A stretch of DNA of 64,000 nt from positions 1,302,001 through 1,366,000 of the forward strand of contig NZ_CP127390.1 in NCBI RefSeq assembly GCF_030286045.1. The letters are read 5' to 3'. The notes beneath the pieces are model-generated. The model was not told the origin of the DNA and made no database searches. It saw only the letters and a program-made list of their open reading frames with translations. The stretch is from Propionimicrobium sp. PCR01-08-3 (lineage in GTDB: Bacteria; Actinomycetota; Actinomycetes; Propionibacteriales; Propionibacteriaceae). A program made the position numbers and the translations under genes. The first letter of the stretch is position 1, and the number at the start of each line of letters is the position of its first letter. Below, piece by piece: positions 32,616 to 41,390 of this stretch.

Positions 32616-33848
32616 TCAGCTCCGCCCGAGTCTGCCGACCAGGTCCGTCGTCCAGTGCGAGGGCAGCATGGTGAGCAGCAGCCAAACCGCGACCGGCTGC
32701 TCGAGGTAGACATTGAACGCTCCCAGGATGCCGTAGACCTGGCGTCCTAAGTAGTAGTTGGACGCATAAACCAGCCAGACGAGCACCGAGACGGCCAGTG
32801 CCAGAGCCCAGAAGCGCCAACCTTGAACGACCGGCAAGCGCTGCCCCAGATCGCCGATCTCGCGACGTCCGACTACCTGGAAGAAGACCATCCACACCAC
32901 ATAGTGCATGGTCTGCAAATAGGTGAAGACAACCAGGAACCGCACGGCCATTTCGGGGCTGGAATGCGGTTGGGCCGTGCTGGCCAGCACATATGCCGGA
33001 TCGGCGAGCCTGGTCACGAAGTCGGGGGAGACCTCGTTGATGAACCGGTCGGCGACTCCGGCAAGAATCAGCACCGGAATGCCAAGCGCCCAGATCAGGT
33101 TGACGAGGGCGAATTTCAAACCGGGGCCGAGGCTGGTTCGGGGATGAGCCTGCGCGGTATCTGCACGCAGCCTGCGAGGTGCAGACGACCGAGCGGGGAG
33201 ACAAACAAGCTTGCTTGTTCGTCCGAGGCGACTGAGGTTGTTGACGAACCAAGTGAGGAACACGCGGGCTGCGTCCCCCGCGCTGATCAGGCTGCCAGGT
33301 TGCTCTCGGCCGGCTCCACCCCACCCGTCGGCGGATCTGGGCTGAGGTTGGTTCGACTCCAGGCTCCGATCGCGGCGGCGCGCCCAATCCCACAAGAAGA
33401 TCAGCGGGACGAGGTTGTGCCCGTGGGCGAGCAGGTGCCAATACCAGGGCAGTTCGATCAGCGACAATGCTGTCGCCGCCGCCACCAACCCGACAGCGAG
33501 ATAGCGCAACCGGCCGTGCAGGCCGAGCCAGCAGGCAAAACCGATGACCGCCATGCTGCCGAGCAATTCGAGATGATGTCCAAGCCCGGCATCCAGGGTC
33601 GTGACCGCTCGCACCAGCGCCATCACCATGACAAAGATGGCCAACTGCCGGCCGAGCTGAGCGCCCGCCGCGAGGCTGACGCGTCCGGCCAGGTAGCGAA
33701 GCGCGCAGAGCACATGCGCCGCGCCGAGCACCATCACGCCGATGACATTGACGGCGAACGGCTGGGCGATGACCAGAATTGCCAGCAGCAGCGCCGGCGC
33801 CAGCAACCAGGCGGCGGGCACCGCGATCGGCCGAGTCTCTTCGTGCAC
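32616..33848 (-). CDS. Polytopic membrane protein of unknown function
   Basis: A 410-residue protein with about ten hydrophobic helices. I do not recognise a family; the pattern HGHNLVPLIFLWDW and TMHYVVWMVFF suggests histidines inside the membrane. GTG 33848 starts two bases after the stop of a 46-residue upstream gene; the longer open frame to 33998 only rereads that gene. Residues ~165-240 (encoded by about 33125-33365) are a Pro/Arg/Ser-rich stretch with no membrane character that separates two hydrophobic halves and contains inverted repeats and the ACGCGGGCTGCGTCC repeat core, so it looks like an in-frame insertion. Confidence 0.6.
   Translation of the reverse strand: MHEETRPIAVPAAWLLAPALLLAILVIAQPFAVNVIGVMVLGAAHVLCALRYLAGRVSLAAGAQLGRQLAIFVMVMALVRAVTTLDAGLGHHLELLGSMAVIGFACWLGLHGRLRYLAVGLVAAATALSLIELPWYWHLLAHGHNLVPLIFLWDWARRRDRSLESNQPQPRSADGWGGAGREQPGSLISAGDAARVFLTWFVNNLSRLGRTSKLVCLPARSSAPRRLRADTAQAHPRTSLGPGLKFALVNLIWALGIPVLILAGVADRFINEVSPDFVTRLADPAYVLASTAQPHSSPEMAVRFLVVFTYLQTMHYVVWMVFFQVVGRREIGDLGQRLPVVQGWRFWALALAVSVLVWLVYASNYYLGRQVYGILGAFNVYLEQPVAVWLLLTMLPSHWTTDLVGRLGRS
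33125..33365. repeat. Palindrome-rich segment apparently inserted within a coding region
   Basis: The near-identical 16-mers GGGCCGAGGCTGGTTC (33124-33139) and GGGCTGAGGTTGGTTC (33339-33354) bound the segment. Inside are the dyads TCTGCAC / GTGCAGA (around 33161-33187) and AACAAGC / GCTTGTT (around 33206-33222), plus the core shared with the 30-bp repeat at 32507. The reading frame of the host gene stays open through it. Confidence 0.5.
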
Positions 33849-33850
33849 AG

Positions 33851-33991
33851 TCAGCGACGCGAGCGCTTGCGGTAGTAGGCGACTAGGGCGATGACCAGCA
33901 AAACCGCGATGACCAGGGCAACTACCAAGATCAGGATCATCGAACCTTGGTCCGGGGGAGCCGGATACGGGGCAATGTCGAGAGGCAACAT
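33851..33991 (-). CDS. Small single-span membrane protein, 46 residues
   Basis: Reads MLPLDIAPYPAPPDQGSM followed by one long hydrophobic helix (ILILVVALVIAVLLVIALVAYY) and a basic tail KRSRR, so an N-out/C-in single-pass topology is expected. Its TGA is two bases from the GTG of the larger membrane protein downstream, indicating coupled translation. Too short for family assignment. The composition (an uninterrupted run of ILV codons with no stop, flanked by a positive tail) makes a chance frame unlikely. Confidence 0.6.
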   Translation of the reverse strand: MLPLDIAPYPAPPDQGSMILILVVALVIAVLLVIALVAYYRKRSRR

Positions 33992-34119
33992 GCGCCAAGC
34001 CTAGAGGCGAAGGGGCGTGCCGTCATCGGTGATGATCGTCAGGCCGGCGAGACACCTGGTCCCTTCATGCCACTGCAACCGATTCCGCCTCACCGGTGAC
34101 GACAGCATTCGGGCTTCCC

Positions 34120-34331
34120 ATTGCCGGTGCTGACAGCGCGCCTTCGATGCAGGTACTGGCTCGGCGCAAAATGTGTCCGGGCTTCTCGTCGCTGCAGGTG
34201 CTGACAGCGCGCCTTCGATTCCGATACTGGCTCGGCCCAAACGCGTTTCGGCTTCTCGTCATTGCCGGTGCTGACGGCGCGCCTTCAGTTCAAGAGCAGA
34301 AGCTCTGCGCAGGCGCGTCTGGGTTCTCGTC
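34120..34331. repeat. Three ~70-bp tandem repeats
   Basis: Units at 34120-34190, 34191-34260 and 34261-34331 share GGTGCTGAC[A/G]GCGCGCCTTC near their left end and GGCTTCTCGTC or GGGTTCTCGTC at their right end. The middle parts are similar between units 1 and 2 (GTACTGGCTCGGC / ATACTGGCTCGGC) and diverged in unit 3. The array fills the gap between two leftward genes and its last unit runs into the 3' end of the gene at 34259-34804, where it encodes the C-terminal residues. Confidence 0.85.
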
Positions 34332-34804
34332 CAGGCGCTCGCGTCATGGTCCGACAGAGCGAGCATGGTCAAGATGTCGAGACCAAGCGTGAGAAAACTG
34401 GCGTCGAGAGTGATGCCGGCTCCGGCGGCAAAGTAGTCGACGGCCACGCTGGTGGTGCTCAGGAATGCCAGGATCATGACGAGCAGCCGGGCGCCGTTGT
34501 GGCCGCGCCACATCAGCCAGATCACCAACAGAAGACCCAGCATCCACACGATCTGGGTGCCGACCCCCAGCCACATCAGCAGCCGGGCCTCCGCGTGATC
34601 GAGGTGGTACTCGGCCTCGATCGCAGGCATCTCGCGCCAGATGTCCACGACGATGAACACACCGGCCAATGCCCGGAGGGCACCAAGCACCGCGCCGCGG
34701 GTTATCGCGCCCGGACGCTCCGCCGGGCCCCGATCGTCGGTGTCGTCCGCGATGAGCGCAAGGGCCGGTTCGGTGGCGGGACGCTTCTCGAGATCGCCGG
34801 TCAT
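34259..34804 (-). CDS. Membrane protein of unknown function
   Basis: A 181-residue protein with four hydrophobic segments (AVLGALRALAGVFIVVDI, LLMWLGVGTQIVWMLGLLLVIWLMW, LLVMILAFLSTTSVAV, LTLGLDILTMLAL). The family is not recognised. Its ATG overlaps the stop of the upstream LssY_C gene by four bases (ATGA), so the two are co-translated. The last ~25 residues (rich in Arg: RTQTRLRRASALELKARRQHRQ) are encoded by a tandem repeat unit, suggesting that repeat expansion replaced the original end. Confidence 0.6.
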   Translation of the reverse strand: MTGDLEKRPATEPALALIADDTDDRGPAERPGAITRGAVLGALRALAGVFIVVDIWREMPAIEAEYHLDHAEARLLMWLGVGTQIVWMLGLLLVIWLMWRGHNGARLLVMILAFLSTTSVAVDYFAAGAGITLDASFLTLGLDILTMLALSDHDASAWTRTQTRLRRASALELKARRQHRQ

Positions 34805-35652
34805 CGGGTCACCTCGCCACGATGCTCGCCGGCAATGAGCATCCGGCGCAGATCGACCACGGGCAGGTCGCCGTCGGTTCGGATGGAGTCGCCGCCTCCG
34901 TTGCGGGAGTGATACCCGGTGGAGAAGTCGGCCAGAATATGGACGCCGGCGTCCGGATTTGCCTCCAGCACGGTGCTCACCACATGGTCTCGTTCGATGT
35001 CGGTGTCGGCATCGATCTTGTGGGTGATCTGCAAAGTGAAAAGGGAGAAACCGACCGCGCGGTCGAAGGTGCCCGCGGCCAGCCAATCGACCCGCGTGCC
35101 ACCTGGCAGCAGCCAGCCCTCCGGGGTATGCCAGAACCGGACGTGGTGCCGTTTGGCCGGATTGCCCTCGACCTCCTGCTGATAGGCGAGATCCTGCATG
35201 CGTCCGAAGAGAAGCAGTGGGCTGACCGGCGCCTGATCGTAGCTGCGGCGACTCAGCGTCGAGGTGACGATGCGCCACGATGAGCTGACGGTGATCGGGT
35301 CGGCAAGCACCCATCCGGCCTGGTGCATCGCCTGTCGTAGTTCGGTCTCGCCACCGAGAACGGCGATATTGACCGGGTCTCCGAGCAGGCCATCGCTGGT
35401 GCGGGTGCGTCCGATGAAGTAGTCGGGAACGTAGATGGCGGTGAAGATCCGGTGGAATCGGGGGAGCGCGAGATAGGCGAGCATCACCCAGAATGCGATG
35501 AAGAAGGCGATGCCGAGCCAACCCAGTTTGAACGTCTCGGTGAGCAGCAGCCAGGCCAGCCAGATGGCCGCCAGACCCGCATAAACGAAGAAGAACTGGT
35601 CGGCGATAGCCGTGATCGAGATGCGTGGTTTACGCGCGGCATCCGCTTCCAT
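34801..35652 (-). CDS. LssY C-terminal domain membrane protein
   Basis: A 283-residue protein. Two N-terminal transmembrane helices (FFFVYAGLAAIWLAWLLL and GIAFFIAFWVMLAYLAL) precede a soluble LssY_C-type domain: DPVNIAVLGGETELRQAMHQAGWVLADPIT, SPLLLFGRMQDLAYQQ, HHVRFWHTPEG and GTFDRAVGFSLFTLQITHKID. LssY is linked to the Icm/Dot locus in Legionella, but the domain's chemistry is unknown. It is followed by the 181-residue membrane protein in a two-gene unit. Confidence 0.75.
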   Translation of the reverse strand: MEADAARKPRISITAIADQFFFVYAGLAAIWLAWLLLTETFKLGWLGIAFFIAFWVMLAYLALPRFHRIFTAIYVPDYFIGRTRTSDGLLGDPVNIAVLGGETELRQAMHQAGWVLADPITVSSSWRIVTSTLSRRSYDQAPVSPLLLFGRMQDLAYQQEVEGNPAKRHHVRFWHTPEGWLLPGGTRVDWLAAGTFDRAVGFSLFTLQITHKIDADTDIERDHVVSTVLEANPDAGVHILADFSTGYHSRNGGGDSIRTDGDLPVVDLRRMLIAGEHRGEVTR

Positions 35653-35704
35653 GACATCAGGGTAGCCGGACGCCCGGCTGGTCCTCGTCGGTTACGATCA
35701 GCAG

Positions 35705-36226
35705 GTGCAGCAATGGTTCGCGGCATATCTGCTCACCTGTGCGGTCGAGATCCCGATCGTGGTGGCGATGCTGCACGGTCTCGGCTGGCGCTCACCCGGC
35801 CGGCATCCGGACGCGAAAGCAGCGCTGGTCGCTTGGCTGCTGCAATTCACCAATCCGCTGCTGTGGCTGATCGGGCCCGGCTCGTGGGCGGGCCTTCTGG
35901 CGGCCGAGGCACTGATCGTCCTGGTTGAGGGAGCAGCACTGTACTACTGGGCGCTACTGAGGGCCTGTCGAGACGAGCAACCCTCAACCCACGTGGATAA
36001 GCCTGAATCCGCCAATCTGCATATGCTGCGCGTCGTCACCCAAGAGCGGATCCGTGGTGGAGCGACGCCGCATGCGCGTCCGAGATCGAAGCCGGTACAC
36101 AGTCATGAACTGCGTCCAAACCAGGCAACTCTCGGCTGGTGTTTACTGATCGGCTTCACCGCCAACGCGGCATCGGTGCTGGCGGGCCTGCTGGTCGTGC
36201 TCGCCGTCAGTTGGTGGGGCCGCTAG
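35705..36226 (+). CDS. Membrane protein of unknown function
   Basis: A 173-residue protein with hydrophobic segments at the N-terminus (AYLLTCAVEIPIVVAML), the middle (AALVAWLLQFTNPLLWLI, LLAAEALIVLVEGAALYYWAL) and the C-terminus (ATLGWCLLIGFTANAASVLAGLLVVLAV). Between the last two is a ~55-residue hydrophilic stretch. Family not recognised. The GTG is six bases after a TACGAT that fits a -10, so it is probably leaderless. The last 20 bases overlap, head to head at the 3' ends, with the PAC2 gene. Confidence 0.55.
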   Translation: MQQWFAAYLLTCAVEIPIVVAMLHGLGWRSPGRHPDAKAALVAWLLQFTNPLLWLIGPGSWAGLLAAEALIVLVEGAALYYWALLRACRDEQPSTHVDKPESANLHMLRVVTQERIRGGATPHARPRSKPVHSHELRPNQATLGWCLLIGFTANAASVLAGLLVVLAVSWWGR

Positions 36227-37052
36227 GCCCGGCGTCGCGGCGGCGAAGATAACGCTCGAACTCGCGGGCGATCGAATCCCCGGTGGCCTGCGGGAGCCCG
36301 TTCTCGTCCTGCTGCGCCTCCAAGGTTTCGATGTAATCGCTGATCTCCGAGTCCTCGGAGGCGAGCTCGTCGACGCCACGCTGCCAGGCCTGCGCCAGTT
36401 CGGGCAGGTCGTCCAGCGGGAGCGCGACATCGAGCAGATCCTCAAGTCTGGCCAGCAGGGCCAAGGTCGCCTTCGGGTTCGGGGGAGCGGCGACATAGTG
36501 CGGCACCGACGCCCACAGCGAAACCTCCCGTAGCCCGGCGCGGTGACAGGCATCGCTCAGCACACCGGTGATACCGGTCGGCCCTTCGTAATCCGCCGGC
36601 TCCAGGCCGAGAGAATGCGCCAGCCCTACATCCGAGGTGTTGCCGGTCACCGGAAGCGGACGCGAATGCGGCGAGTCGGTCAGCATCGCTCCCAAGACGA
36701 TGATCATCTCGGGTTCGACACTGCGAAAGGCGGAGATCAGGGTGCTGCAAAAACGCTGCCAATGCAGGTTCGGCTCAGGCCCCGACACCAGGATCAGATC
36801 GCGTTCGGGCAGGTGAGATACCTGCATACTCGTCTTCGGCCAGACGATCTCGCGTCCATCCGCGCCGTCCGCGACTCGCGGGCGGACGATCTGATAGTCG
36901 TAGTAATCATCCGAATCGATGTCGAAGACTAGGTCGGTGGGAAAGGTGTCGGCGAGGTGCTCGATGACTGAGGTCGCCGCATCTGCTGCGTCGTTCCAGC
37001 CTTCGAAGGCCACCACGACCACCGGTCGGGTGTACTGTCCGCGTCCTGCCAT
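36207..37052 (-). CDS. PAC2 family protein
   Basis: A 281-residue member of the PAC2 (proteasome assembly chaperone 2-like) family widespread in actinobacteria. Motifs are VVVAFEGWNDAADAAT at the N-terminus, LVSGPEPNLHWQRFC, and TGNTSDVGLAHSLGLEPADYEGPTGITGVL. No enzymatic role is proven in bacteria. It is interesting that a proteasome-assembly-like protein lies 6 kb from prcBA, although the family also occurs without proteasomes. Divergent from metH with only 101 bases between starts. Confidence 0.85.
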   Translation of the reverse strand: MAGRGQYTRPVVVVAFEGWNDAADAATSVIEHLADTFPTDLVFDIDSDDYYDYQIVRPRVADGADGREIVWPKTSMQVSHLPERDLILVSGPEPNLHWQRFCSTLISAFRSVEPEMIIVLGAMLTDSPHSRPLPVTGNTSDVGLAHSLGLEPADYEGPTGITGVLSDACHRAGLREVSLWASVPHYVAAPPNPKATLALLARLEDLLDVALPLDDLPELAQAWQRGVDELASEDSEISDYIETLEAQQDENGLPQATGDSIAREFERYLRRRDAGPSGPTN

Positions 37053-37153
37053 GCATCCACCCTAGCGCCGCGGGTGAGACCCGCTATCAGCCCCTCGCGA
37101 AGATCGGTGGGCACGCCCCGGACGAACCGGCGCGCGTCGCTATCCTTGGCGAC

Positions 37154-40100
37154 GTGTCTGCTGCCATTCGTGATCATCTGTTCCGCCGAGTTCTCGTCGC
37201 CGACGGGGCGATGGGCACCATGCTGCAGGGATTCGATCTCGGCCTGGACGATTTCGAGGGCTATGAGGGCTGCAACGAGGTATTGAACCGCTCCCGCCCC
37301 GACGTGGTCGCCGACATTCACCGTGCCTACTTCACTGCGGGCAGCGACTGCGTGGAGACCAACACCTTCGGCGCGAACCATGCGGCTTTGTCCGAATACG
37401 GCATCGTCGACCAGATCGCGGAGCTGGCCGAGGCAGGCGCCCGGATAGCCCGGCAGGTCGCCGACGAATTCAGCACACCCGAGCGTCCCAGATTCGTGTT
37501 GGGCAGCGTCGGGCCGGGCACCAAGCTGCCCACTCTCGGACACATCGAAGCAACCACGTTGCGCGACGCCTACCAGACGCAGGTCGAGGCGATGATCCGC
37601 GGTGGCATCGACGCGATCCAGCTGGAGACCTGCCAGGACCTGCAGCAGGCCAAGGCGGCCGTGATCGGCGCGAAGCGGGCACGCACTGCGGTGGGCGCCA
37701 CCGATGTGCCGATCTTCTGCTCCATCACCGTGGAGACCACTGGTTCGATGCTGCTGGGCAGCGAGATCGGCGCGGCGCTGGCCACCCTCGCGCCGCTCGG
37801 CATCGACATGATCGGGCTCAACTGTGCGACCGGTCCCGCCGAGATGGGCGAACATCTGCGCTATCTGGCTCGCCATGCCGGTATCGGCATCTCGGCGATG
37901 CCCAATGCCGGGCTTCCCGAGCTGACCGCCGACGGGGCGCGCTACCCGCTGCAGCCCGAAGAACTGGCGAGTGCCCTGGATGGCTATATCGATGAATGCG
38001 GCCTGGCTCTGGTGGGCGGTTGTTGCGGCACCACGCCGGAGCACATTCGTCGGGTCGTCGAGACGATCGGATCTGAGCGTCCGGTCGTCAAGCGCGAACC
38101 GCAGATCGTCAACTCGATCGCTTCCTTGTACTCCGAGGTCCCACTGAAGCAGGACATCAGCTACCTGGCGATCGGCGAGCGCACCAACGCGAACGGATCC
38201 AAGGCATTCCGGGAGGCGATGCTGGCCGGCAATTGGGACGAATGCGTCCAGATCGCCCGCGACCAATCGAAGTCCGGCGCGCACGTGCTCGATCTGTGCG
38301 TCGACTACGTGGGGCGCGATGGTGCCGACGATATGGTGACTCTTGCGTCCAAGTTCGCCGGCGCGGTCACCTTGCCGCTGGTGCTCGACTCCACCGAGCC
38401 CGCCGTGATCGAAGCCGGGCTTAACCACATACCCGGCAGGGCCATCATCAACTCGGTCAATTTCGAGGACGGTGACGGCCCCACCTCCCGGTTCAACCGG
38501 GTGATGCCGCTGGTCAAGGAGCATGGCGCTGCCGTCGTGGCGCTCACCATCGACGAGGAGGGCCAGGCCCGCACCACCGAATGGAAGGTGCGCGTCGCCG
38601 AACGACTGATCAAACAACTCACGAATGATTGGGGCATGGACGAAGGCGACATCCTCGTCGACTGCCTGACCTTCCCGATCGCCACCGGCCAGGAGGAGAC
38701 CCGGCGTGACGGGCTGGCAACGATCGAAGCCATCCGGCAGCTGAAGCATGCACACCCGCGGGTACTCACCACGCTCGGCGTGTCGAATGTCAGCTTCGGT
38801 CTCAACCCGGCAGCACGGGTGGTGCTGAACAGCGTTTTCCTGGATGAGTGTGTGAAGGCCGGCCTGGATTCGGCGATCGTGTCGGTTGCGAAAATCATGC
38901 CGACCGAAAGAATCCCCGAGGAGCAGTATCAGACCGCCCTCGATCTGGTCTACGATCGACGGTCCGGCGACTACGACCCGCTGGCCAAATTCCTGGGGTT
39001 GTTCGAAGGCGTGACCGCGGCGTCCCTTCGTGAGCAGCGCGAAGCCGAGCTGACCTCGCTGCCGCTCGCCGAAAGGCTGGCCCGGCGCATCGTCGACGGC
39101 AACGACAAGGGCCTCGATCATGACCTCGACGAGGCACTCGAAGCCAAGCCGGCGCTGGAGATCATCAATGACGACCTGCTGGCCGGCATGAAAACGGTCG
39201 GAGAGCTTTTCGGGTCGGGGCAGATGCAATTGCCGTTCGTGCTGCAGAGTGCCGAAACCATGAAGAAGGCGGTTGCCTACTTGGAGCCGCACATGGACGC
39301 CTCCGAGGCGGGCGCGGGCAAGGGCACCCTGGTGCTGGCCACCGTGAAGGGCGATGTGCACGACATCGGCAAGAACCTGGTCGACATCATCGTCTCGAAC
39401 AACGGCTACACGGTGGTCAACCTCGGCATCAAGCAACCGGTCTCGGCGATCGTGGAGGCCGCCGAGCAACACCACGCCGATGTGATCGGCATGTCCGGGC
39501 TGCTGGTGAAGTCGACGCTGGTGATGAAGGACAATCTGCTCGAACTGAACGATCGAGGCATCTCGAAGCAGTTCCCGGTGATCCTCGGCGGTGCCGCGCT
39601 GACCAGGCCGTTCGTCGACCAGGATCTCGCCCAGCTCTACGACGGCACCGTCCGTTACGCGAAGGACGCCTTCGAGGGCCTCGACCTGATGAACAGGCTG
39701 ATGGCCATCAAACACGGCGATCCCGGTGCCGAACTGCCGCCGGTGCGTGAGCGGCGGGTCAAGCCACGCAAGCTCGACCTACCCGATCTGGACGACGATT
39801 CGACCCGCTCGGATGTGGCCCGGCGGATTGACGTGCCGGCCCCGCCATTTTGGGGAACCCGTGTCGTCAAGGGCATTCAGCTCGGTGACGTCACCGATTT
39901 TCTGGATGAGAAGGCGCTGTTCGTCGGACGCTGGGGACTACACGCGGTACGTGGTGGCGCGACTGTCGCGCAGCTGATCGAAGCAGAGGGGCGGCCCAGG
40001 CTGCGCGCACTGCTGGACAAGATCCAGGCCGAGGGCCTCGGCGAATTCGCCGTCAGCTACGGGTACTTCCCCTGCTACTCCCAGGGCAACGAGCTGATCG

Positions 40101-40636
40101 TGCTCGACCCGGACGACCACTCCCAGGTCAGGGAACGGTTCGTCTTCCCCCGGCAGCCCAGGGATCGCAGGCTGTGCATCGCCGACTTCTTCCGCGACCA
40201 GGACGAGGCAGCCGCGCTCGGCCCCGACACCCTGGCCCTGCAACTGGTCACCATGGGTCAGCGCATCTCCCAGAGCACCCAGCAGCTGTTCGAGAACAAC
40301 TCCTACCGCGAGTACCTCGAACTACACGGCCTGTCGGTGCAGCTCGCCGAAGCCCTGGCCGAGCTATGGCATCAGCGAGTGCGCGGCGAGCTCGGGTTCG
40401 CGTCCGAGGACGGGAAGATCGCCGACCAGATCGACGATCAGGACTACCGGGGCAGCCGTTTTAGCTTCGGCTACCCGGCCTGCCCCGATCTGGCGTTGCG
40501 TGCGCCGCTCGCCCGGCTGCTCGAACCCGACCGCATCGGTGTGGAGCTCTCGGAGGAGTACCAGCTCAACCCGGAGCAGTCCACCGACGCGATGATCGTC
40601 CATCATCCCGAAGCCAAGTACTTCGGCGTCCGGTAG
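37154..40636 (+). CDS. metH: Cobalamin-dependent methionine synthase
   Basis: A 1160-residue four-module enzyme. (1) Homocysteine-binding barrel, ~1-310, opening VLVADGAMGTMLQG, with zinc-ligand GGCCGT; (2) methyl-THF pterin barrel, ~335-610, with IGERTNANGSKAFR; (3) cobalamin cap and Rossmann domain, with DVHDIGKN whose His736 coordinates cobalt; (4) AdoMet reactivation domain, ~900-1160, with WGLHAVRGG and RFSFGYPACPDL. The -10-like TATCCT (37141-37146) is seven bases before GTG 37154, so it is probably leaderless, which also rules out a cobalamin riboswitch in the short upstream gap. Confidence 0.97.
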   Translation: MSAAIRDHLFRRVLVADGAMGTMLQGFDLGLDDFEGYEGCNEVLNRSRPDVVADIHRAYFTAGSDCVETNTFGANHAALSEYGIVDQIAELAEAGARIARQVADEFSTPERPRFVLGSVGPGTKLPTLGHIEATTLRDAYQTQVEAMIRGGIDAIQLETCQDLQQAKAAVIGAKRARTAVGATDVPIFCSITVETTGSMLLGSEIGAALATLAPLGIDMIGLNCATGPAEMGEHLRYLARHAGIGISAMPNAGLPELTADGARYPLQPEELASALDGYIDECGLALVGGCCGTTPEHIRRVVETIGSERPVVKREPQIVNSIASLYSEVPLKQDISYLAIGERTNANGSKAFREAMLAGNWDECVQIARDQSKSGAHVLDLCVDYVGRDGADDMVTLASKFAGAVTLPLVLDSTEPAVIEAGLNHIPGRAIINSVNFEDGDGPTSRFNRVMPLVKEHGAAVVALTIDEEGQARTTEWKVRVAERLIKQLTNDWGMDEGDILVDCLTFPIATGQEETRRDGLATIEAIRQLKHAHPRVLTTLGVSNVSFGLNPAARVVLNSVFLDECVKAGLDSAIVSVAKIMPTERIPEEQYQTALDLVYDRRSGDYDPLAKFLGLFEGVTAASLREQREAELTSLPLAERLARRIVDGNDKGLDHDLDEALEAKPALEIINDDLLAGMKTVGELFGSGQMQLPFVLQSAETMKKAVAYLEPHMDASEAGAGKGTLVLATVKGDVHDIGKNLVDIIVSNNGYTVVNLGIKQPVSAIVEAAEQHHADVIGMSGLLVKSTLVMKDNLLELNDRGISKQFPVILGGAALTRPFVDQDLAQLYDGTVRYAKDAFEGLDLMNRLMAIKHGDPGAELPPVRERRVKPRKLDLPDLDDDSTRSDVARRIDVPAPPFWGTRVVKGIQLGDVTDFLDEKALFVGRWGLHAVRGGATVAQLIEAEGRPRLRALLDKIQAEGLGEFAVSYGYFPCYSQGNELIVLDPDDHSQVRERFVFPRQPRDRRLCIADFFRDQDEAAALGPDTLALQLVTMGQRISQSTQQLFENNSYREYLELHGLSVQLAEALAELWHQRVRGELGFASEDGKIADQIDDQDYRGSRFSFGYPACPDLALRAPLARLLEPDRIGVELSEEYQLNPEQSTDAMIVHHPEAKYFGVR

Positions 40637-40685
40637 GAGTGTGACGCAATTGGCCCGTTTCGGTGCGGACTGCGACAATGGTGCG

Positions 40686-41390
40686 GTGCTTACCCAGAAC
40701 CGACCGGCGGCCGTGCTGTGGGATTTCGACGGAACCGTGGCGGACACCGAGCCGCTGTGGATTGCATCCCAGATCGAGGTAATGGCCTCCTACCAGGTCA
40801 GCTACAGCTATCAGCAGGCGGCCGCGCTGTGCGGGGTGTCGTCCGAGGTGTCGATTCAGTCGCTTTTCGACGCTTACGAGCAGCAGCGAGGCGAGCGGCC
40901 GCAATTCAGCGGGGACGAACTGTGGGGCCAGGTGCTCGACGGGGTCATCCGGCGGCTCAACCAGGAGCCGCTACCGTGGCGTCCGGGCGCCAAGGAACTG
41001 CTGGACGAACTCGGGCACGAAGGCGTACCGATGGCGCTTGTTTCGGCGAGCGAACGCCGGATGATCGACGCAGCACTGGCCAAGATGCCGCACGGAATCT
41101 TCGAGGTGGTGATCGCCGGCAACGAGATGCCCAAGAGCAAACCGGCACCCGACAGCTATCTGCTCGCCGCCGAACGCCTGAGCGTCCGGGCCGGCGACTG
41201 CATCGTGGTCGAGGACTCGATCTACGGCACAGAGGCCGGACGCGCGGCCGGTGCCGCCGTCATCGCGGTGCCCTGCATGCAGGAGCTCGGCAATTACCCG
41301 GGCCAGATCGTCATCCCCAGCCTCGCCGGTGTCGATCTGGGCAGGCTGCGCGAAATCTGGCATGAGACGAAAGAGGTTGTTTATGAGTGA
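40686..41390 (+). CDS. HAD family hydrolase (beta-phosphoglucomutase-like)
   Basis: A 234-residue haloacid dehalogenase-type phosphatase. The nucleophile motif is WDFDGTVADTEPLW, motif II is ALVSASERRM, Lys is in MPKSKPAPDSYL, and motif IV is VVEDSIYGTEAGRAAGA. The cap between motifs I and II puts it with subclass I phosphatases. GTG 40686 is chosen because GACAAT (40674-40679) is a suitable -10 six bases away; an in-frame GTG at 40641 would add 15 residues without similarity. The substrate is not known. It overlaps trmI by eight bases. Confidence 0.8.
   Translation: MLTQNRPAAVLWDFDGTVADTEPLWIASQIEVMASYQVSYSYQQAAALCGVSSEVSIQSLFDAYEQQRGERPQFSGDELWGQVLDGVIRRLNQEPLPWRPGAKELLDELGHEGVPMALVSASERRMIDAALAKMPHGIFEVVIAGNEMPKSKPAPDSYLLAAERLSVRAGDCIVVEDSIYGTEAGRAAGAAVIAVPCMQELGNYPGQIVIPSLAGVDLGRLREIWHETKEVVYE

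Noticed and set aside
32407-33441. Lower-strand 344-residue protein overlapping the membrane gene
   Set aside because: Arg/Pro/Ala-rich, without membrane segments or motifs, and out of frame with the hydrophobic protein that explains the same DNA.
34259-35521. Single 420-residue lower-strand protein
   Set aside because: The upstream two thirds read through the LssY_C gene in another frame. Only the part from ATG 34804 has membrane segments; the ATGA overlap with the upstream stop supports the shorter gene.
37053-37153. Cobalamin or SAM riboswitch before metH
   Set aside because: Only 101 bases are available between the divergent starts, and the -10 lies seven bases before the GTG, so there would be no leader RNA.
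36929-39715. Very long open frame on the lower strand across metH (928 codons)
   Set aside because: It lies entirely antisense to an intact metH with all catalytic motifs. High GC makes such frames frequent, and its composition (Gly, Arg, His and Asp rich) is typical of an antisense shadow.
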